From Streptomyces venezuelae (GTDB taxonomy: Bacteria > Actinomycetota > Actinomycetes > Streptomycetales > Streptomycetaceae), in contig NZ_CP029194.1 in the NCBI RefSeq assembly GCF_008642375.1, positions 5,635,001 to 5,699,000 on the forward strand: a stretch of DNA of 64,000 nucleotides, read 5' to 3'. Under the pieces are notes generated by a model that was given only the letters and a program-made list of their open reading frames with translations, ran no database searches and was not told the origin of the DNA. The position numbers and the translations under genes are program-made. Positions 8,377-16,443 of this stretch are shown piece after piece (within the stretch, counting starts at the first letter, position 1; each line of letters begins with the position of its first letter).

Positions 8377-9294
8377 CTACGCGGTGATCCAGTCGCTGGT
8401 CGCGATCACCGGCTGGACGCCGTCACGGTGGATCGTGCCCTCGATCAGGCCGTACATCCGGTCGGCCGCGAAGTACACCTCGTTGTCGTTCTTCAGCCCG
8501 AACGGCTCCAGGTCCACGAGGAAGTGGTGCTTGTTCGGGAGGTTGAGCCGGACCTCGTTGACGGTGGAGACGTGGTCCAGGACCCGGTCGGCCATCGCGT
8601 GCAGGGTCTGCTGGAGCGAGTAGCTGTACGTCTCCGCGAACGCCTCCAGCAGGTGGCGCCGCACCTTGTCGTACGAGCGGTCCCAGTCGTGCTCCGCGTC
8701 CGCCGCCGCCGAGGCCGAGTTCGCCCAGCGGGCGGTCACCTTGGTGGCGAGGATGCGGTCGTACGCCTCCTGGAGCGTCGTGTACCTGTCCTTGATGAAG
8801 CCGTGGAACTCGGAGTTCGTCGAGTTCATCACCGTCAGCTCCTTCAGGCCCGAGAGGACCTGGAGGCCGGTGGTCCCCGAGTAGGTGATCTGCGCGGTGC
8901 GGACCTCCTGGCCCTCGCGCACGAAGGAGTGCTGCTCCTTGCGCGTCGGCACGGAGATCCGTTCCCAGGCGTACTCCTCGATCCGGATCTGCGCCTCGTG
9001 GATGACCGGCTGCGAGGTCACGAAGTGCCGGGCGAGGAGGATGCCGAAGGCCTCGGGGGAGTCGACGCCGTGCTCCTTGGCGAAGGCGTAGACCGTGTTC
9101 TTGGTGGTGTCGGTGGGCAGGCAGTTGCCGTTGTCGCCGGTCAGGTGGACGTCGCGGTACTCACCGCGCAGCGCCACCGACACGTTCAGGTCGCGGATCT
9201 CGTGCCACGCGCCGTCGTTGCCCTTGCGGGTGACCGTGACGATGCGGTTCTCGGCCTTGCCGTACTGGTTCTGGGCCAGGACGTGCTTGCTCAT
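8377..9294 (-). CDS. pucL: Uricase (urate oxidase)
   Basis: A 305-aa cofactor-free uricase converting urate plus O2 to 5-hydroxyisourate. The sequence shows the tandem T-fold layout and family motifs: the Asn-Gln-Tyr-Gly-Lys start, the catalytic-Thr region LPTDTTKNTVYAFAKEHG, IRIEEYAWERI, LTVMNSTNSEFHGFIKDRYTTL and, near the C-terminus, LPNKHHFLVDLEPFGLKNDNEVYFA. Length is normal. No other purine-catabolic genes (hydroxyisourate hydrolase, OHCU decarboxylase, allantoinase) are adjacent, so it is either a singleton or part of a dispersed pathway. The ATG has a GGAG site upstream. Confidence 0.95.
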   Translation of the reverse strand: MSKHVLAQNQYGKAENRIVTVTRKGNDGAWHEIRDLNVSVALRGEYRDVHLTGDNGNCLPTDTTKNTVYAFAKEHGVDSPEAFGILLARHFVTSQPVIHEAQIRIEEYAWERISVPTRKEQHSFVREGQEVRTAQITYSGTTGLQVLSGLKELTVMNSTNSEFHGFIKDRYTTLQEAYDRILATKVTARWANSASAAADAEHDWDRSYDKVRRHLLEAFAETYSYSLQQTLHAMADRVLDHVSTVNEVRLNLPNKHHFLVDLEPFGLKNDNEVYFAADRMYGLIEGTIHRDGVQPVIATSDWITA

Positions 9295-9508
9295 GTGCTG
9301 CTCAGCTCCTGCGGGTACGCGGATACGGATATCCCGTACGCCCGGCGTCCGGCGGGCCGTCGTCCCGAAGGTCCGCCCCCCGCCGTCCGGCCCGTGAACG
9401 GCGGACCGCCCCGGGACTGACGAGCATCCCGGTCCGTAGGTGGTGTCGGCACGAATGTATGCGCAGACCCGGGGACAGGCAATGGCGCCCGGCAGTGGCG
9501 ACCGGTGG

Positions 9509-10660
9509 TCAGCGCGTGGGGAACACCTTCGTCTCCACCACCGGCAGACCCTTGGCCCACCAGTGGTCGAAGCGCCGGTAGACCAGCGGATCCCGGACCG
9601 CCAGGAACGCGCCGAGGGCCTCCGCCTCCGCGGCCAGCTCCGCCCAGACGCCCGCCGGCAGCGGCCGGAACGCCGAGGCCTCGATCCCGCCGTCGACCGG
9701 CCGCCAGACCCCGGCGACGTACCCGTCGACGAGCAGCGTCGGCAGGACGTCGCCGTTCACGCGGATCACCGCCTTGCGGTACTCGGGCGGGATGACGCGG
9801 CCGCGGTCCGCGTACGCCAGGAGGATGCTGTCCCACATGGCCATCAGCCGGGGCGGGGCGTACACGTCCCCGTCGGGCCGGGGCGCACCGGGCACGTCGT
9901 ACAGGATCGTTCCTTCGGGCCCCTCCAGGACGTCGAGCCGGCCGTCGAGCGCCGCCAGGGCCCCGCGCACCCGGACCCGCTGCGTCATCGAGAACTGCGC
10001 GATGTCCGCCACCGACGCCGGCCCGAAGCCCTCCAGATAGCGCCGGACGAGCACCGCGAGACCCGCGGCGACCGCGTCCGGGTCGGTGCGCTCCGGCAGT
10101 TCGTCCGCCGTGACGAAGCACTGCGTCGCCGTGCCGTACGACCACGGCGGCCCCGTCGGGGCGTGCCACAGCGGCGCGTACTGCCGGATCATCCGCCAGG
10201 CCACGGACTCCACCGGACCGCCGCGGCCCTCTTCGAGACGGCTCAGCATCTCGGCGCCGGTCCGCGCGCGCTCGGCGTACGCGAGGAGCCCGGGCAGCAG
10301 CGCGTCGGCGTCGGCCGGTGTGAACCCGGCCGCCCTGAACCGGTGGTCGCCGAGCCGTGAACCGCGCAGCGTCGGCTCCATGCCCTCCCGGAAGGCCCGG
10401 TAGTCCTCGACGTGCACCAGGTGCAGCGTGAGCCGCATCAGCGTGGACCGCACCGCCCGGAACTCCTCCACCGCCCCGTCGAGCAGGCCCGGTTCGAAGC
10501 CCTCGACGCGGTTCCACAGCGCGACGTACGGCGAACCGGGCAGCTGCGCCTGGAGGGCGACGACCCGCCGCAGGGCCTCCTCGACGTCGACCGGGGCCCG
10601 TTCGAGGAGCAACTGGCGTGCGAGAGTGGAGCGGTTGAGGGAGCGTGTGGTGATCACCAT
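9509..10660 (-). CDS. HTH_42 winged-helix protein, AlkZ/AlkX-like DNA glycosylase candidate
   Basis: A 383-aa member of the HTH_42 family. The N-terminal region has LALARQLLLERAP-like helices and the motif LQAQLPGSPYVALWNRV. The Q-x-Q there falls at Gln37 and Gln39, the positions and form known for the catalytic Q-phi-Q motif of AlkZ-type glycosylases that excise bulky or cross-linked bases. The middle contains RYLEGFGPASVADIAQ, the winged-helix block of the family, and the C-terminus has VDGYVAGVWRP. AlkZ proteins protect makers of DNA-alkylating compounds; AlkX relatives are housekeeping repair enzymes. The ATG at 10660 gives the usual length; the frame is open much further upstream but antisense to the next gene. 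Confidence 0.75.
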   Translation of the reverse strand: MVITTRSLNRSTLARQLLLERAPVDVEEALRRVVALQAQLPGSPYVALWNRVEGFEPGLLDGAVEEFRAVRSTLMRLTLHLVHVEDYRAFREGMEPTLRGSRLGDHRFRAAGFTPADADALLPGLLAYAERARTGAEMLSRLEEGRGGPVESVAWRMIRQYAPLWHAPTGPPWSYGTATQCFVTADELPERTDPDAVAAGLAVLVRRYLEGFGPASVADIAQFSMTQRVRVRGALAALDGRLDVLEGPEGTILYDVPGAPRPDGDVYAPPRLMAMWDSILLAYADRGRVIPPEYRKAVIRVNGDVLPTLLVDGYVAGVWRPVDGGIEASAFRPLPAGVWAELAAEAEALGAFLAVRDPLVYRRFDHWWAKGLPVVETKVFPTR

Positions 10661-10708
10661 GGCCCGATTCTCGCTCCCGCCCGACCGGAACGCGTAGCGT
10701 CGTTCTCC

Positions 10709-12352
10709 ATGGGATCGACCACGACCACGACGACGACCGCGCCCTCGGGACACATACGGAAGCCGGAGCCGCCACCGTCCCGGTCGGCGTCTCCGGCCCC
10801 GTCCTCGTCTCCGTCCCCGTCTTCCTTCCGGTCTCGTCGCGGTGCGGTCCTCACCCTGCTCTGCTTCCTCGTCTGCTTCGGCCTCGGGATGCAGTCCTGG
10901 ACGGCCCTGCGGCTCACGGGCTTCGACCTCGGGATCTTCGACCAGGCCGTCCGCGCCTACGCGCACTTCGAGCTGCCGAGGTCGCCGATCAAGAACGTGC
11001 ACCACGAGTTCCCGCCCGGCTTCTCCCTGCTCGGCGACCACTTCACACCGGTGCTCGCGCTCCTCGCGCCCCTGTACTGGCTGTGGGACGACCCGCGGGT
11101 CCTCCTCTTCGCGCAGGCCGCGCTGTTCGCGGCGGGTGTGCCGGTGGTCCGGCGCATCGCCCGGCGCTGCTTCGCGGACGCCGGCCCGCTGGCCGCGCGC
11201 CGGGCCGCCGATCTCGGCGGGCTGGTGTACGCGGTGGGCTGGCCGATCCTCAACTCCTCCTTCAACGGCTTCCACGAGGTGGCCTTCGCGGTGCCGTTCA
11301 CCCTCCTGATGCTGGAGCGGGGACTGGCCCGGCGGTACGGGGCGGCGGCCTGCTGGGCGCTCCTGCTGTGCGCGACGAAGGAGGACATGGGGCTGGTGGC
11401 CGGAGCGTTCGGGCTGGTCCTGGCGGTACGGGCGCACCGCGCGGGTGACCGCGGGGGCCGGGCGACGGGCCTGGCGCTGGCCCTCGCGGGCCCCTTGGTC
11501 TCCGCCGTCGTGATCACCTGGTTCCTGCCGGCGATGGGCGGACCGGAGGGCTACTACTGGTCGTACGGCAGCCTCGGCGCCGATCCGGGGGCGGCGCTGG
11601 CGCATGTCCTCACGGCCCCGTGGGTGCTGCTCCAGGTCTCCGTCACCCCCTTCGTCAAGGTCGCCATGCTGGCCTGGATCCTGGGCACCCTGGCCCTGCT
11701 TCCGCTCGGCTCGCCGACCTTCCTCCTCGCCGTGCCCCTCCTCGCGGAGCGGGTCCTCTCCGACAATCCGAACCACTGGCCGGTGATCAACCACTACGAC
11801 GCGTTCCTGTGGCCGATCCTCGTCACGGCGTCCCTGGAGACCCTCGCCCGCCTCCACCGGAACCGCCGTACGGCGGCGCGGCGGTGGGCGCTCACCGCGC
11901 TCGTCCTCTCCTCGGCGGCGGCCGTCGTCCTCGGCCTCGGCCTTCTCGTGCGCCCGGACTTCTGGACGCCCAGCCCGGACAAGCGCCCGCTCGCCACGGC
12001 GGCCGAACTGATCCCGGACGGGGCGACGGTGGAGGCGGACAACACCATCGCCCCCCGTCTGACGGCCCGTACGCATGTGGTCATCGCCGACGCGACGCCA
12101 CGGGGCGCGGACTGGGTGCTCCTGCGGGTGGAGAACAGGACGTTCCCCTTCGCCTCGACGGACGACCAGGCGGCGCGCGCCGCACTGCTCCTGGCCCACG
12201 GCTACACGGAGGTCCGGCGTCAGGACGGCACGGTCCTGCTCCACCGCACCACCCGGACCCCGATCCCGGGCATGCGCGTCCCCGGCCCGGACAGCACTCC
12301 GGTCCGCGAGGCCGTCCCGGAGGACGTGGGCGCGAACCTGCTGCTGCGCTGA
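10709..12352 (+). CDS. DUF2079 multi-spanning membrane protein
   Basis: A 547-aa polytopic membrane protein of the DUF2079 family. After a disordered Thr/Pro/Ser-rich N-terminus come about ten hydrophobic helices. Family landmarks include LTGFDLGIFDQAVRAYAHFELPRSPIKNVHH, here FDLGIFDQ followed by a short loop and LGDHFTPVLALLAPLYWLW, then NGFHEVAFAVPFTLL and CATKEDMGLVAG. The family resembles GT-C-type glycosyltransferase membrane cores, but the reaction is not known. It is divergent from the HTH_42 gene with about 50 bp between starts. Confidence 0.85.
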   Translation: MGSTTTTTTTAPSGHIRKPEPPPSRSASPAPSSSPSPSSFRSRRGAVLTLLCFLVCFGLGMQSWTALRLTGFDLGIFDQAVRAYAHFELPRSPIKNVHHEFPPGFSLLGDHFTPVLALLAPLYWLWDDPRVLLFAQAALFAAGVPVVRRIARRCFADAGPLAARRAADLGGLVYAVGWPILNSSFNGFHEVAFAVPFTLLMLERGLARRYGAAACWALLLCATKEDMGLVAGAFGLVLAVRAHRAGDRGGRATGLALALAGPLVSAVVITWFLPAMGGPEGYYWSYGSLGADPGAALAHVLTAPWVLLQVSVTPFVKVAMLAWILGTLALLPLGSPTFLLAVPLLAERVLSDNPNHWPVINHYDAFLWPILVTASLETLARLHRNRRTAARRWALTALVLSSAAAVVLGLGLLVRPDFWTPSPDKRPLATAAELIPDGATVEADNTIAPRLTARTHVVIADATPRGADWVLLRVENRTFPFASTDDQAARAALLLAHGYTEVRRQDGTVLLHRTTRTPIPGMRVPGPDSTPVREAVPEDVGANLLLR

Positions 12353-12477
12353 GGACCGGGGCGGGCGCCGCGCCGTCGCCGGGAAGGCCCGTGCCCTGTA
12401 CGGCGGCCCGCCGGGTGACCGGCGGGGGCTCGGCTCGTTGCCCGGTCGTCTACGACGACGACATGTGGAGGTGCGCG

Positions 12478-13311
12478 GTGAGCGGACGAGGGACGAGCAC
12501 GACCAGGGACCTGGTCCTGGGCGACATCGGAGACGTACGGAGGGCGGTCGAGGCGCTGGGCGAAGGGGCCGCCGTGGCCCACGGCTTCGGCAACTTCTAC
12601 GCGCTCACGGCCCGCGCCGACCGGGAGGTCGTCGAGCGGGTCAACCGGATGAAGGGCCGCCCGGCCGGTCAGGTCGGCAGCGTCACGACCGTCCGCGAGC
12701 ACGTGGGCGCCGTCTTCGACTGGACCCGGTTGCCGTCCGAGCTCCCGCGCCGGCAGATCGAGGACCTCGTGGAGGAGCTGTTCACGCTCGGGCCGTTCGG
12801 CTTCCGGGGTCCCGCCGCGGCGCGGATCCCTCCTCATCTCTCGGCGGTCCAGGACGGCGTGCCGACCGTGCAGTTGATCGCCCCCGGCTACCGCTGCCCG
12901 TCCAACGCCTTCCTCGCCGAGGCCCTCGGCCGCACGGGCGCCGGATTCCTCTCCATCACCTCGGTGAACCGTTCCCGCTGTCTGACCGGGGCGGAGCACG
13001 AACCGGCCCACTGGCGGGCCGACGGGGTGGCCAGGGACTTCGGCCACGAGCCGGACGTGCGGATCCTCGCCCATGACGACGAGGCCGTCGCCCGCCGCCA
13101 CCACCCGCACCACGTGCCGATGTCGACGACGGTGCTGTCCTTCCACCGCACCTCGGGCTTCGGCCGCTCGGGCCTGCCGGCCCTGACCCTCGAACGGCAC
13201 GGTTCGCTCTCGGCCGACCACACCCGGGCCGTCGCCGCGAACCACGGTTTCGCCCTCACCGTCCCGCCGCAGGCCGAACGCAGGCTGACCGCGCGCACGT
13301 ACACCGACTGA
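12478..13311 (+). CDS. YrdC/Sua5-domain protein
   Basis: A 277-aa protein with features of the Sua5/YciO/YrdC fold: VAHGFGNFYALTARADREVVERVNRMKGRP near the start (KGRP corresponds to the K-x-R nucleotide-binding motif), and later LIAPGYRCPSNAFLAEALGRTG, resembling the family's substrate loop. YrdC/Sua5 makes threonylcarbamoyl-AMP for tRNA t6A, but this protein is longer and divergent, with a His-rich segment (RRHHPHHVP) near the C-terminus, so a different role is likely. The GTG at 12478 has GGAGG six bases upstream; an ATG at 12463 is in frame but has no comparable site. It lies next to the biosynthetic locus, convergent with its regulator. Confidence 0.65.
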   Translation: MSGRGTSTTRDLVLGDIGDVRRAVEALGEGAAVAHGFGNFYALTARADREVVERVNRMKGRPAGQVGSVTTVREHVGAVFDWTRLPSELPRRQIEDLVEELFTLGPFGFRGPAAARIPPHLSAVQDGVPTVQLIAPGYRCPSNAFLAEALGRTGAGFLSITSVNRSRCLTGAEHEPAHWRADGVARDFGHEPDVRILAHDDEAVARRHHPHHVPMSTTVLSFHRTSGFGRSGLPALTLERHGSLSADHTRAVAANHGFALTVPPQAERRLTARTYTD

Positions 13312-13324
13312 CGCCGGGAGTGCT

Positions 13325-14374
13325 TCAGGGCTGCGCGGCGGGCGTCTCCGGTGAACCGTCGGGAGGCGTCGAGCCCTTGTGGAGCCGCTTCTCGCAGAGC
13401 AGGTACCCCGCGTGCAGGCGGTTCCGTGCGCCGAGCTCTCGGATGATCTCCGCGATGTGCCGTTGAACGGCGCGGAGGGAGAGTCCCAGGCCTTCGGAGA
13501 TCCGTTTGTCGCTGATGCCGTCGACCAGTTGCTGCTCGATGGACGAGCGGATCGCGTTGGACGTGCTCTGCGTGACTTCCCTGTCGTAGCTCACGGGGAA
13601 GTCCGTGGCCACCGCCCAGGCGTGTTCGAAGGCCTGTACCGCCATGTCGACGACGCTCGGGCTCCGGGCGATCAGCGCGCCCTCCTTGCTCCCCCGCAGG
13701 GAGAGCACGGCGACCCTGCGGTCGAAGATGAGGACGCGCGGAAACCCCGCCGCCGTGGTGCGGACCGCCGCACCGCGTCGGGCCACGTGCTCCACGTACG
13801 CGATGGTGCCCTGGTCGAACTGGGCGGAGTGCTGGTAGAGCGTCCGCATGCGCACATTTCGCTGCAGGAGGCTCTCCGCCTTCGCCAGCGACTCGCGGAT
13901 CAGCTCCTCCGGCCGGGGGCCTCCCGGCTGTGACGTCAGGACCTCCTCCTGGGCGTCGACCGCCAGACCGGTGATGAGGTTGCGCACCGCCGGCAGGGAG
14001 TGGATCTCCTCCAGGTCGGGAACGCCTCTCGCCCCTGCGTGCGTCTCGTAGACCGGAGTGAGCATGTCGAAGGCCGCGCTGGTCTCCGCGATGGCGTGCT
14101 GCAGCCCCTGGACCTCCTGGTAGAGCGGGCTCAGCGCGACCCGGCGCGCGGTCTCCGGGGAGACGGCGTGGAAGTGGCCGTCCTCCGAAGGGCCTTGCAG
14201 CAGACCCCAGCCGATCAGGGCGTGCACGGCCTTCTCGGCGTCGGCGGGAAGGCACCGGACTTCTGCCTGAATCTCCTGGAATGTCGCCTGCTCCCGCGCG
14301 AGGAGGCAGGCGTAGACCTGCGCGGCTCCCGCCGCAAGGGATCCCGCGGTGTCCGATCCGCCTGTTTTGATCAC
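13325..14374 (-). CDS. LuxR-type HTH regulator with TrmB-like N-terminus, divergent from the hydrazine locus
   Basis: A 349-aa regulator. The N-terminal part (about 10-80) resembles a winged helix of the TrmB/MarR kind (AAQVYACLLAREQATFQEIQAEV), and a coiled segment follows. The middle (about 130-255) resembles a phospholipase-D-like or TrmB sensor region (VRTTAAGFPRVLIFDRRVAVL). The C-terminal LuxR/GerE HTH is QLVDGISDKRISEGLGLSLRAVQRHIAEIIRELGARNR. It begins with a GTG preceded by AAGGTG. It is divergent from the small ORF and biosynthetic genes, so it is the best candidate for their cluster-situated regulator. The ligand is unknown. Confidence 0.8.
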   Translation of the reverse strand: MIKTGGSDTAGSLAAGAAQVYACLLAREQATFQEIQAEVRCLPADAEKAVHALIGWGLLQGPSEDGHFHAVSPETARRVALSPLYQEVQGLQHAIAETSAAFDMLTPVYETHAGARGVPDLEEIHSLPAVRNLITGLAVDAQEEVLTSQPGGPRPEELIRESLAKAESLLQRNVRMRTLYQHSAQFDQGTIAYVEHVARRGAAVRTTAAGFPRVLIFDRRVAVLSLRGSKEGALIARSPSVVDMAVQAFEHAWAVATDFPVSYDREVTQSTSNAIRSSIEQQLVDGISDKRISEGLGLSLRAVQRHIAEIIRELGARNRLHAGYLLCEKRLHKGSTPPDGSPETPAAQP

Positions 14375-14520
14375 GAACGCACCTTACGTTCTAGGGTCGC
14401 ATTTCTGCCAGCGGCAACATGATCCCTCAACTCCCTGGATCCGTGGTTTCTCCCTCGCGATAGTGGATGTCGCCGCAGGTCACGAGCCTGAGTGGCACCA
14501 GATGACAGTGGGGGAAACAC

Positions 14521-14682
14521 ATGATGAGCACCCTTTCCAGACACCTTCAGCGAGTGGCGGTTGTGGTCTCCGCGTTCGGTGTGCTGGCCCTGACCCAGGC
14601 CGACGCCTTCCTGGTCACCGGCGGCGCGCCGAGCCGCGATGTCGTCGTGACCGCGCTGGGTGACGATCTCGGCTGGGGATGA
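14521..14682 (+). CDS. 53-aa secreted-looking peptide ORF at the head of the hydrazine locus
   Basis: An ATG preceded by a good GGGGGA ribosome site seven bases away opens a 53-codon frame ending in TGA at 14680. The peptide has a basic N-terminus (MMSTLSRHLQR), a hydrophobic stretch VAVVVSAFGVLALTQADA that looks like a signal sequence or membrane anchor, and an acidic, glycine-ended tail (VVVTALGDDLGWG). No match is recognised. It could be a signalling peptide, a leader ORF or a membrane micro-protein. Only one Ser and no Cys lie in the mature part, which argues against a lanthipeptide. It lies 96 bp before the N-hydroxylase gene and is co-directional with it. Confidence 0.55.
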   Translation: MMSTLSRHLQRVAVVVSAFGVLALTQADAFLVTGGAPSRDVVVTALGDDLGWG

Positions 14683-14778
14683 CGCCGATTCCGCGGATCG
14701 GGAAATGCGCGAACGCGATTCCGCCGCGGGAATGCTCACCGCTTGTCCATTCGCAACATCATGAAAATGGGGGGTCAA

Positions 14779-16062
14779 GTGTCGGAACGGCACGTGGAGT
14801 TGCTGGCGATCGGAGCCGGGCCGGCAAACCTCGCACTGGCGGTAGCGCTCAGTGAATCGGCACCGTCGTGGCTGGTCGAGAGTTCACTCGTGGTCGAGCA
14901 GGCCGAGGATGTGACCTGGCAGCGCGGAATGATGATGCCGTGGGCGCGCAGCCAGGTGTCCTTCCTGAAGGATCTGGTGACGCTTCGCAATCCCACCAGT
15001 CGCTTCTCCTTCCTGAACTATCTCCATTCGGTCGGCCGTCTCGATGACTTCATCAACACGGGCACCTTCACGCCGCACCGCATGGAGATCTCCGCCTATC
15101 TCCGCTGGGTCGCGGCGGAAGTTCCGATTCCGGTCGAGTTCAACAAGAAGGCCGTCGGCATCCGCCCGGTCCGGCTGGACTCCGGCGACCTCGACGGGTG
15201 GCAGGTCACCTTCTCCGACGGTTCCGTCATCTCCTGCCGGAACCTCGTCATCGGCGGCGGCCGCGACCCGTACGTGCCGGAGGCCTTCCGGTCGCTGCCG
15301 GCCGAACGCGTCATCCACAGCACCGAGTTCTCGGAGCGCATCGGCAAGCTCGACAAGTTCGGGGCGCACCGCATCGCCGTGGTCGGCGCCGCGCAGAGCG
15401 CCGGCGAGATGCTCTGGTCGTCCTACCAGGAGTTCCCGCACGCTCGGCTGACCCTGCTCATGCGGTCGATCGGCCTGGTGGCCTACGAGGGGAGCAAGTT
15501 CACCAACGAGCTGTTCTACCCCTCGTTCGTGGACGAGTTCCACGCGTCGCGTCCGGAGGCCCGCCGCCAGATGCTCGACGAGATGTACCGCACGAACTAC
15601 GGCGGCCTCGCCCCGGACCTGCTGAACAGCCTCTACCACCAGATGTACCAGGACCGGCTCACCGGCACCGAGCGCATCGACATGGTCAGCATGTCCGATG
15701 TGACGTCGACCCGCATGGACGGCGACGACGTCGTCCTCACCTACACGGACCGCCGGACCGGCAGGACCGACTCCGTGCGCTGCGACACCGTGCTGCTCGG
15801 CACGGGATTCGTCCGCTCCATGCCCCGGCACGTCCGCGACCTCGCGGACTCCCTGGGCCTCGCCGACGTCGAGGTCACCCGTGACTACCGCCTGGTGGTG
15901 CCCGGCCGGACCGCCGCAGGCTGCTACCTGCAGGGCGTCAACGAGGCCACGCACGGCATCGCCGACTCGCTCCTCAGTGTGCTGGCAAGCCGCTCCGGGG
16001 AAATCGCGGCAGACATCGTCCGGCATTACGAGAACAGCCGTGTGCCGTCCCACACGGCCTGA
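14779..16062 (+). CDS. FAD/NADPH-dependent lysine/ornithine N-hydroxylase (SidA/IucD/PvdA family)
   Basis: A 427-aa flavin monooxygenase that hydroxylates a side-chain amine. Motifs: FAD site GAGPANLALAVAL at the N-terminus, the substrate/flavin segment QVSFLKDLVTLRNPTSRFSFLNYLH, NADPH site VVGAAQSAGEML, GTGF and, at the C-terminus, QGVNEATHGIADSLLSVLA, all classic for this family. Lysine or ornithine preference cannot be read by eye. Because a cupin and a MetRS-like enzyme follow, lysine (giving N6-hydroxylysine, as in hydrazine formation) is the favoured substrate. The GTG at 14779 has GGGGGGT upstream; in-frame ATGs at 14761 and 14767 lack a ribosome site. It starts the main run of the locus. 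Confidence 0.88.
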   Translation: MSERHVELLAIGAGPANLALAVALSESAPSWLVESSLVVEQAEDVTWQRGMMMPWARSQVSFLKDLVTLRNPTSRFSFLNYLHSVGRLDDFINTGTFTPHRMEISAYLRWVAAEVPIPVEFNKKAVGIRPVRLDSGDLDGWQVTFSDGSVISCRNLVIGGGRDPYVPEAFRSLPAERVIHSTEFSERIGKLDKFGAHRIAVVGAAQSAGEMLWSSYQEFPHARLTLLMRSIGLVAYEGSKFTNELFYPSFVDEFHASRPEARRQMLDEMYRTNYGGLAPDLLNSLYHQMYQDRLTGTERIDMVSMSDVTSTRMDGDDVVLTYTDRRTGRTDSVRCDTVLLGTGFVRSMPRHVRDLADSLGLADVEVTRDYRLVVPGRTAAGCYLQGVNEATHGIADSLLSVLASRSGEIAADIVRHYENSRVPSHTA

Positions 16063-16077
16063 ACTGAGGGGGACCTG

Positions 16078-16443
16078 ATGGAGATTCGTCATCTCAACCG
16101 CGACGAGCTCGTTCACGAGAACGGACTCGACGCCCAACGACTTGTTCCCTGGCCCGCGTTGAACGCGCCCTTCGAGGGGTCCTGGTGCGTCATCAGGCCC
16201 GGCACCGCTTCGACCCCCCACGCTCACCACGAGTACGAGATCTTCATCGCCATGAAGGGCGAAGCCGTCCTCGACCACGACGGGGGACGCACCCCCTTCG
16301 TCGCCGGCGACATCGTGCACTTCACCCCCGGAGAGCGGCACTCGATCGTCAACGAGAGCGACGCCGACTTCGAGATGTACAGCGTCTGGTGGGACCGCCC
16401 GATGGCGGACGTGTTCGTCGCGAAGCACGAGGGGGGCGAGTGA
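16078..16443 (+). CDS. Stand-alone cupin, putative N-N bond-forming half of a split hydrazine synthetase
   Basis: A 121-aa single-domain cupin. Metal ligands are clear: HAHHEYE supplies His48, His50 and Glu54, and GERHSI supplies His88; a glycine-bounded turn (KGEAVL, AGDIV) completes the fold. In described hydrazine synthetases such as Spb40 a zinc cupin is fused to a MetRS-like domain and rearranges the ester of N6-hydroxylysine and glycine to form the N-N bond. Here the cupin is its own protein, 15 bp after the N-hydroxylase and overlapping the MetRS-like gene by 4 bp, so the two should be made in equal amounts. Catalytic role is inferred from this context. Confidence 0.8.
   Translation: MEIRHLNRDELVHENGLDAQRLVPWPALNAPFEGSWCVIRPGTASTPHAHHEYEIFIAMKGEAVLDHDGGRTPFVAGDIVHFTPGERHSIVNESDADFEMYSVWWDRPMADVFVAKHEGGE

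Noticed and set aside
10661..12244. N-terminal extension of the HTH_42 frame to 911 aa
   Set aside because: The extension is antisense to the DUF2079 gene and Arg-rich; the ATG at 10660 gives the family's normal length and puts Q-x-Q at residues 37/39.
14779..16062. Reading the N-hydroxylase as a siderophore enzyme
   Set aside because: No IucA/IucC-type synthetase, NRPS, siderophore receptor or acyl/formyl-transferase partner is nearby, while the cupin and MetRS-like neighbours fit hydrazine formation.
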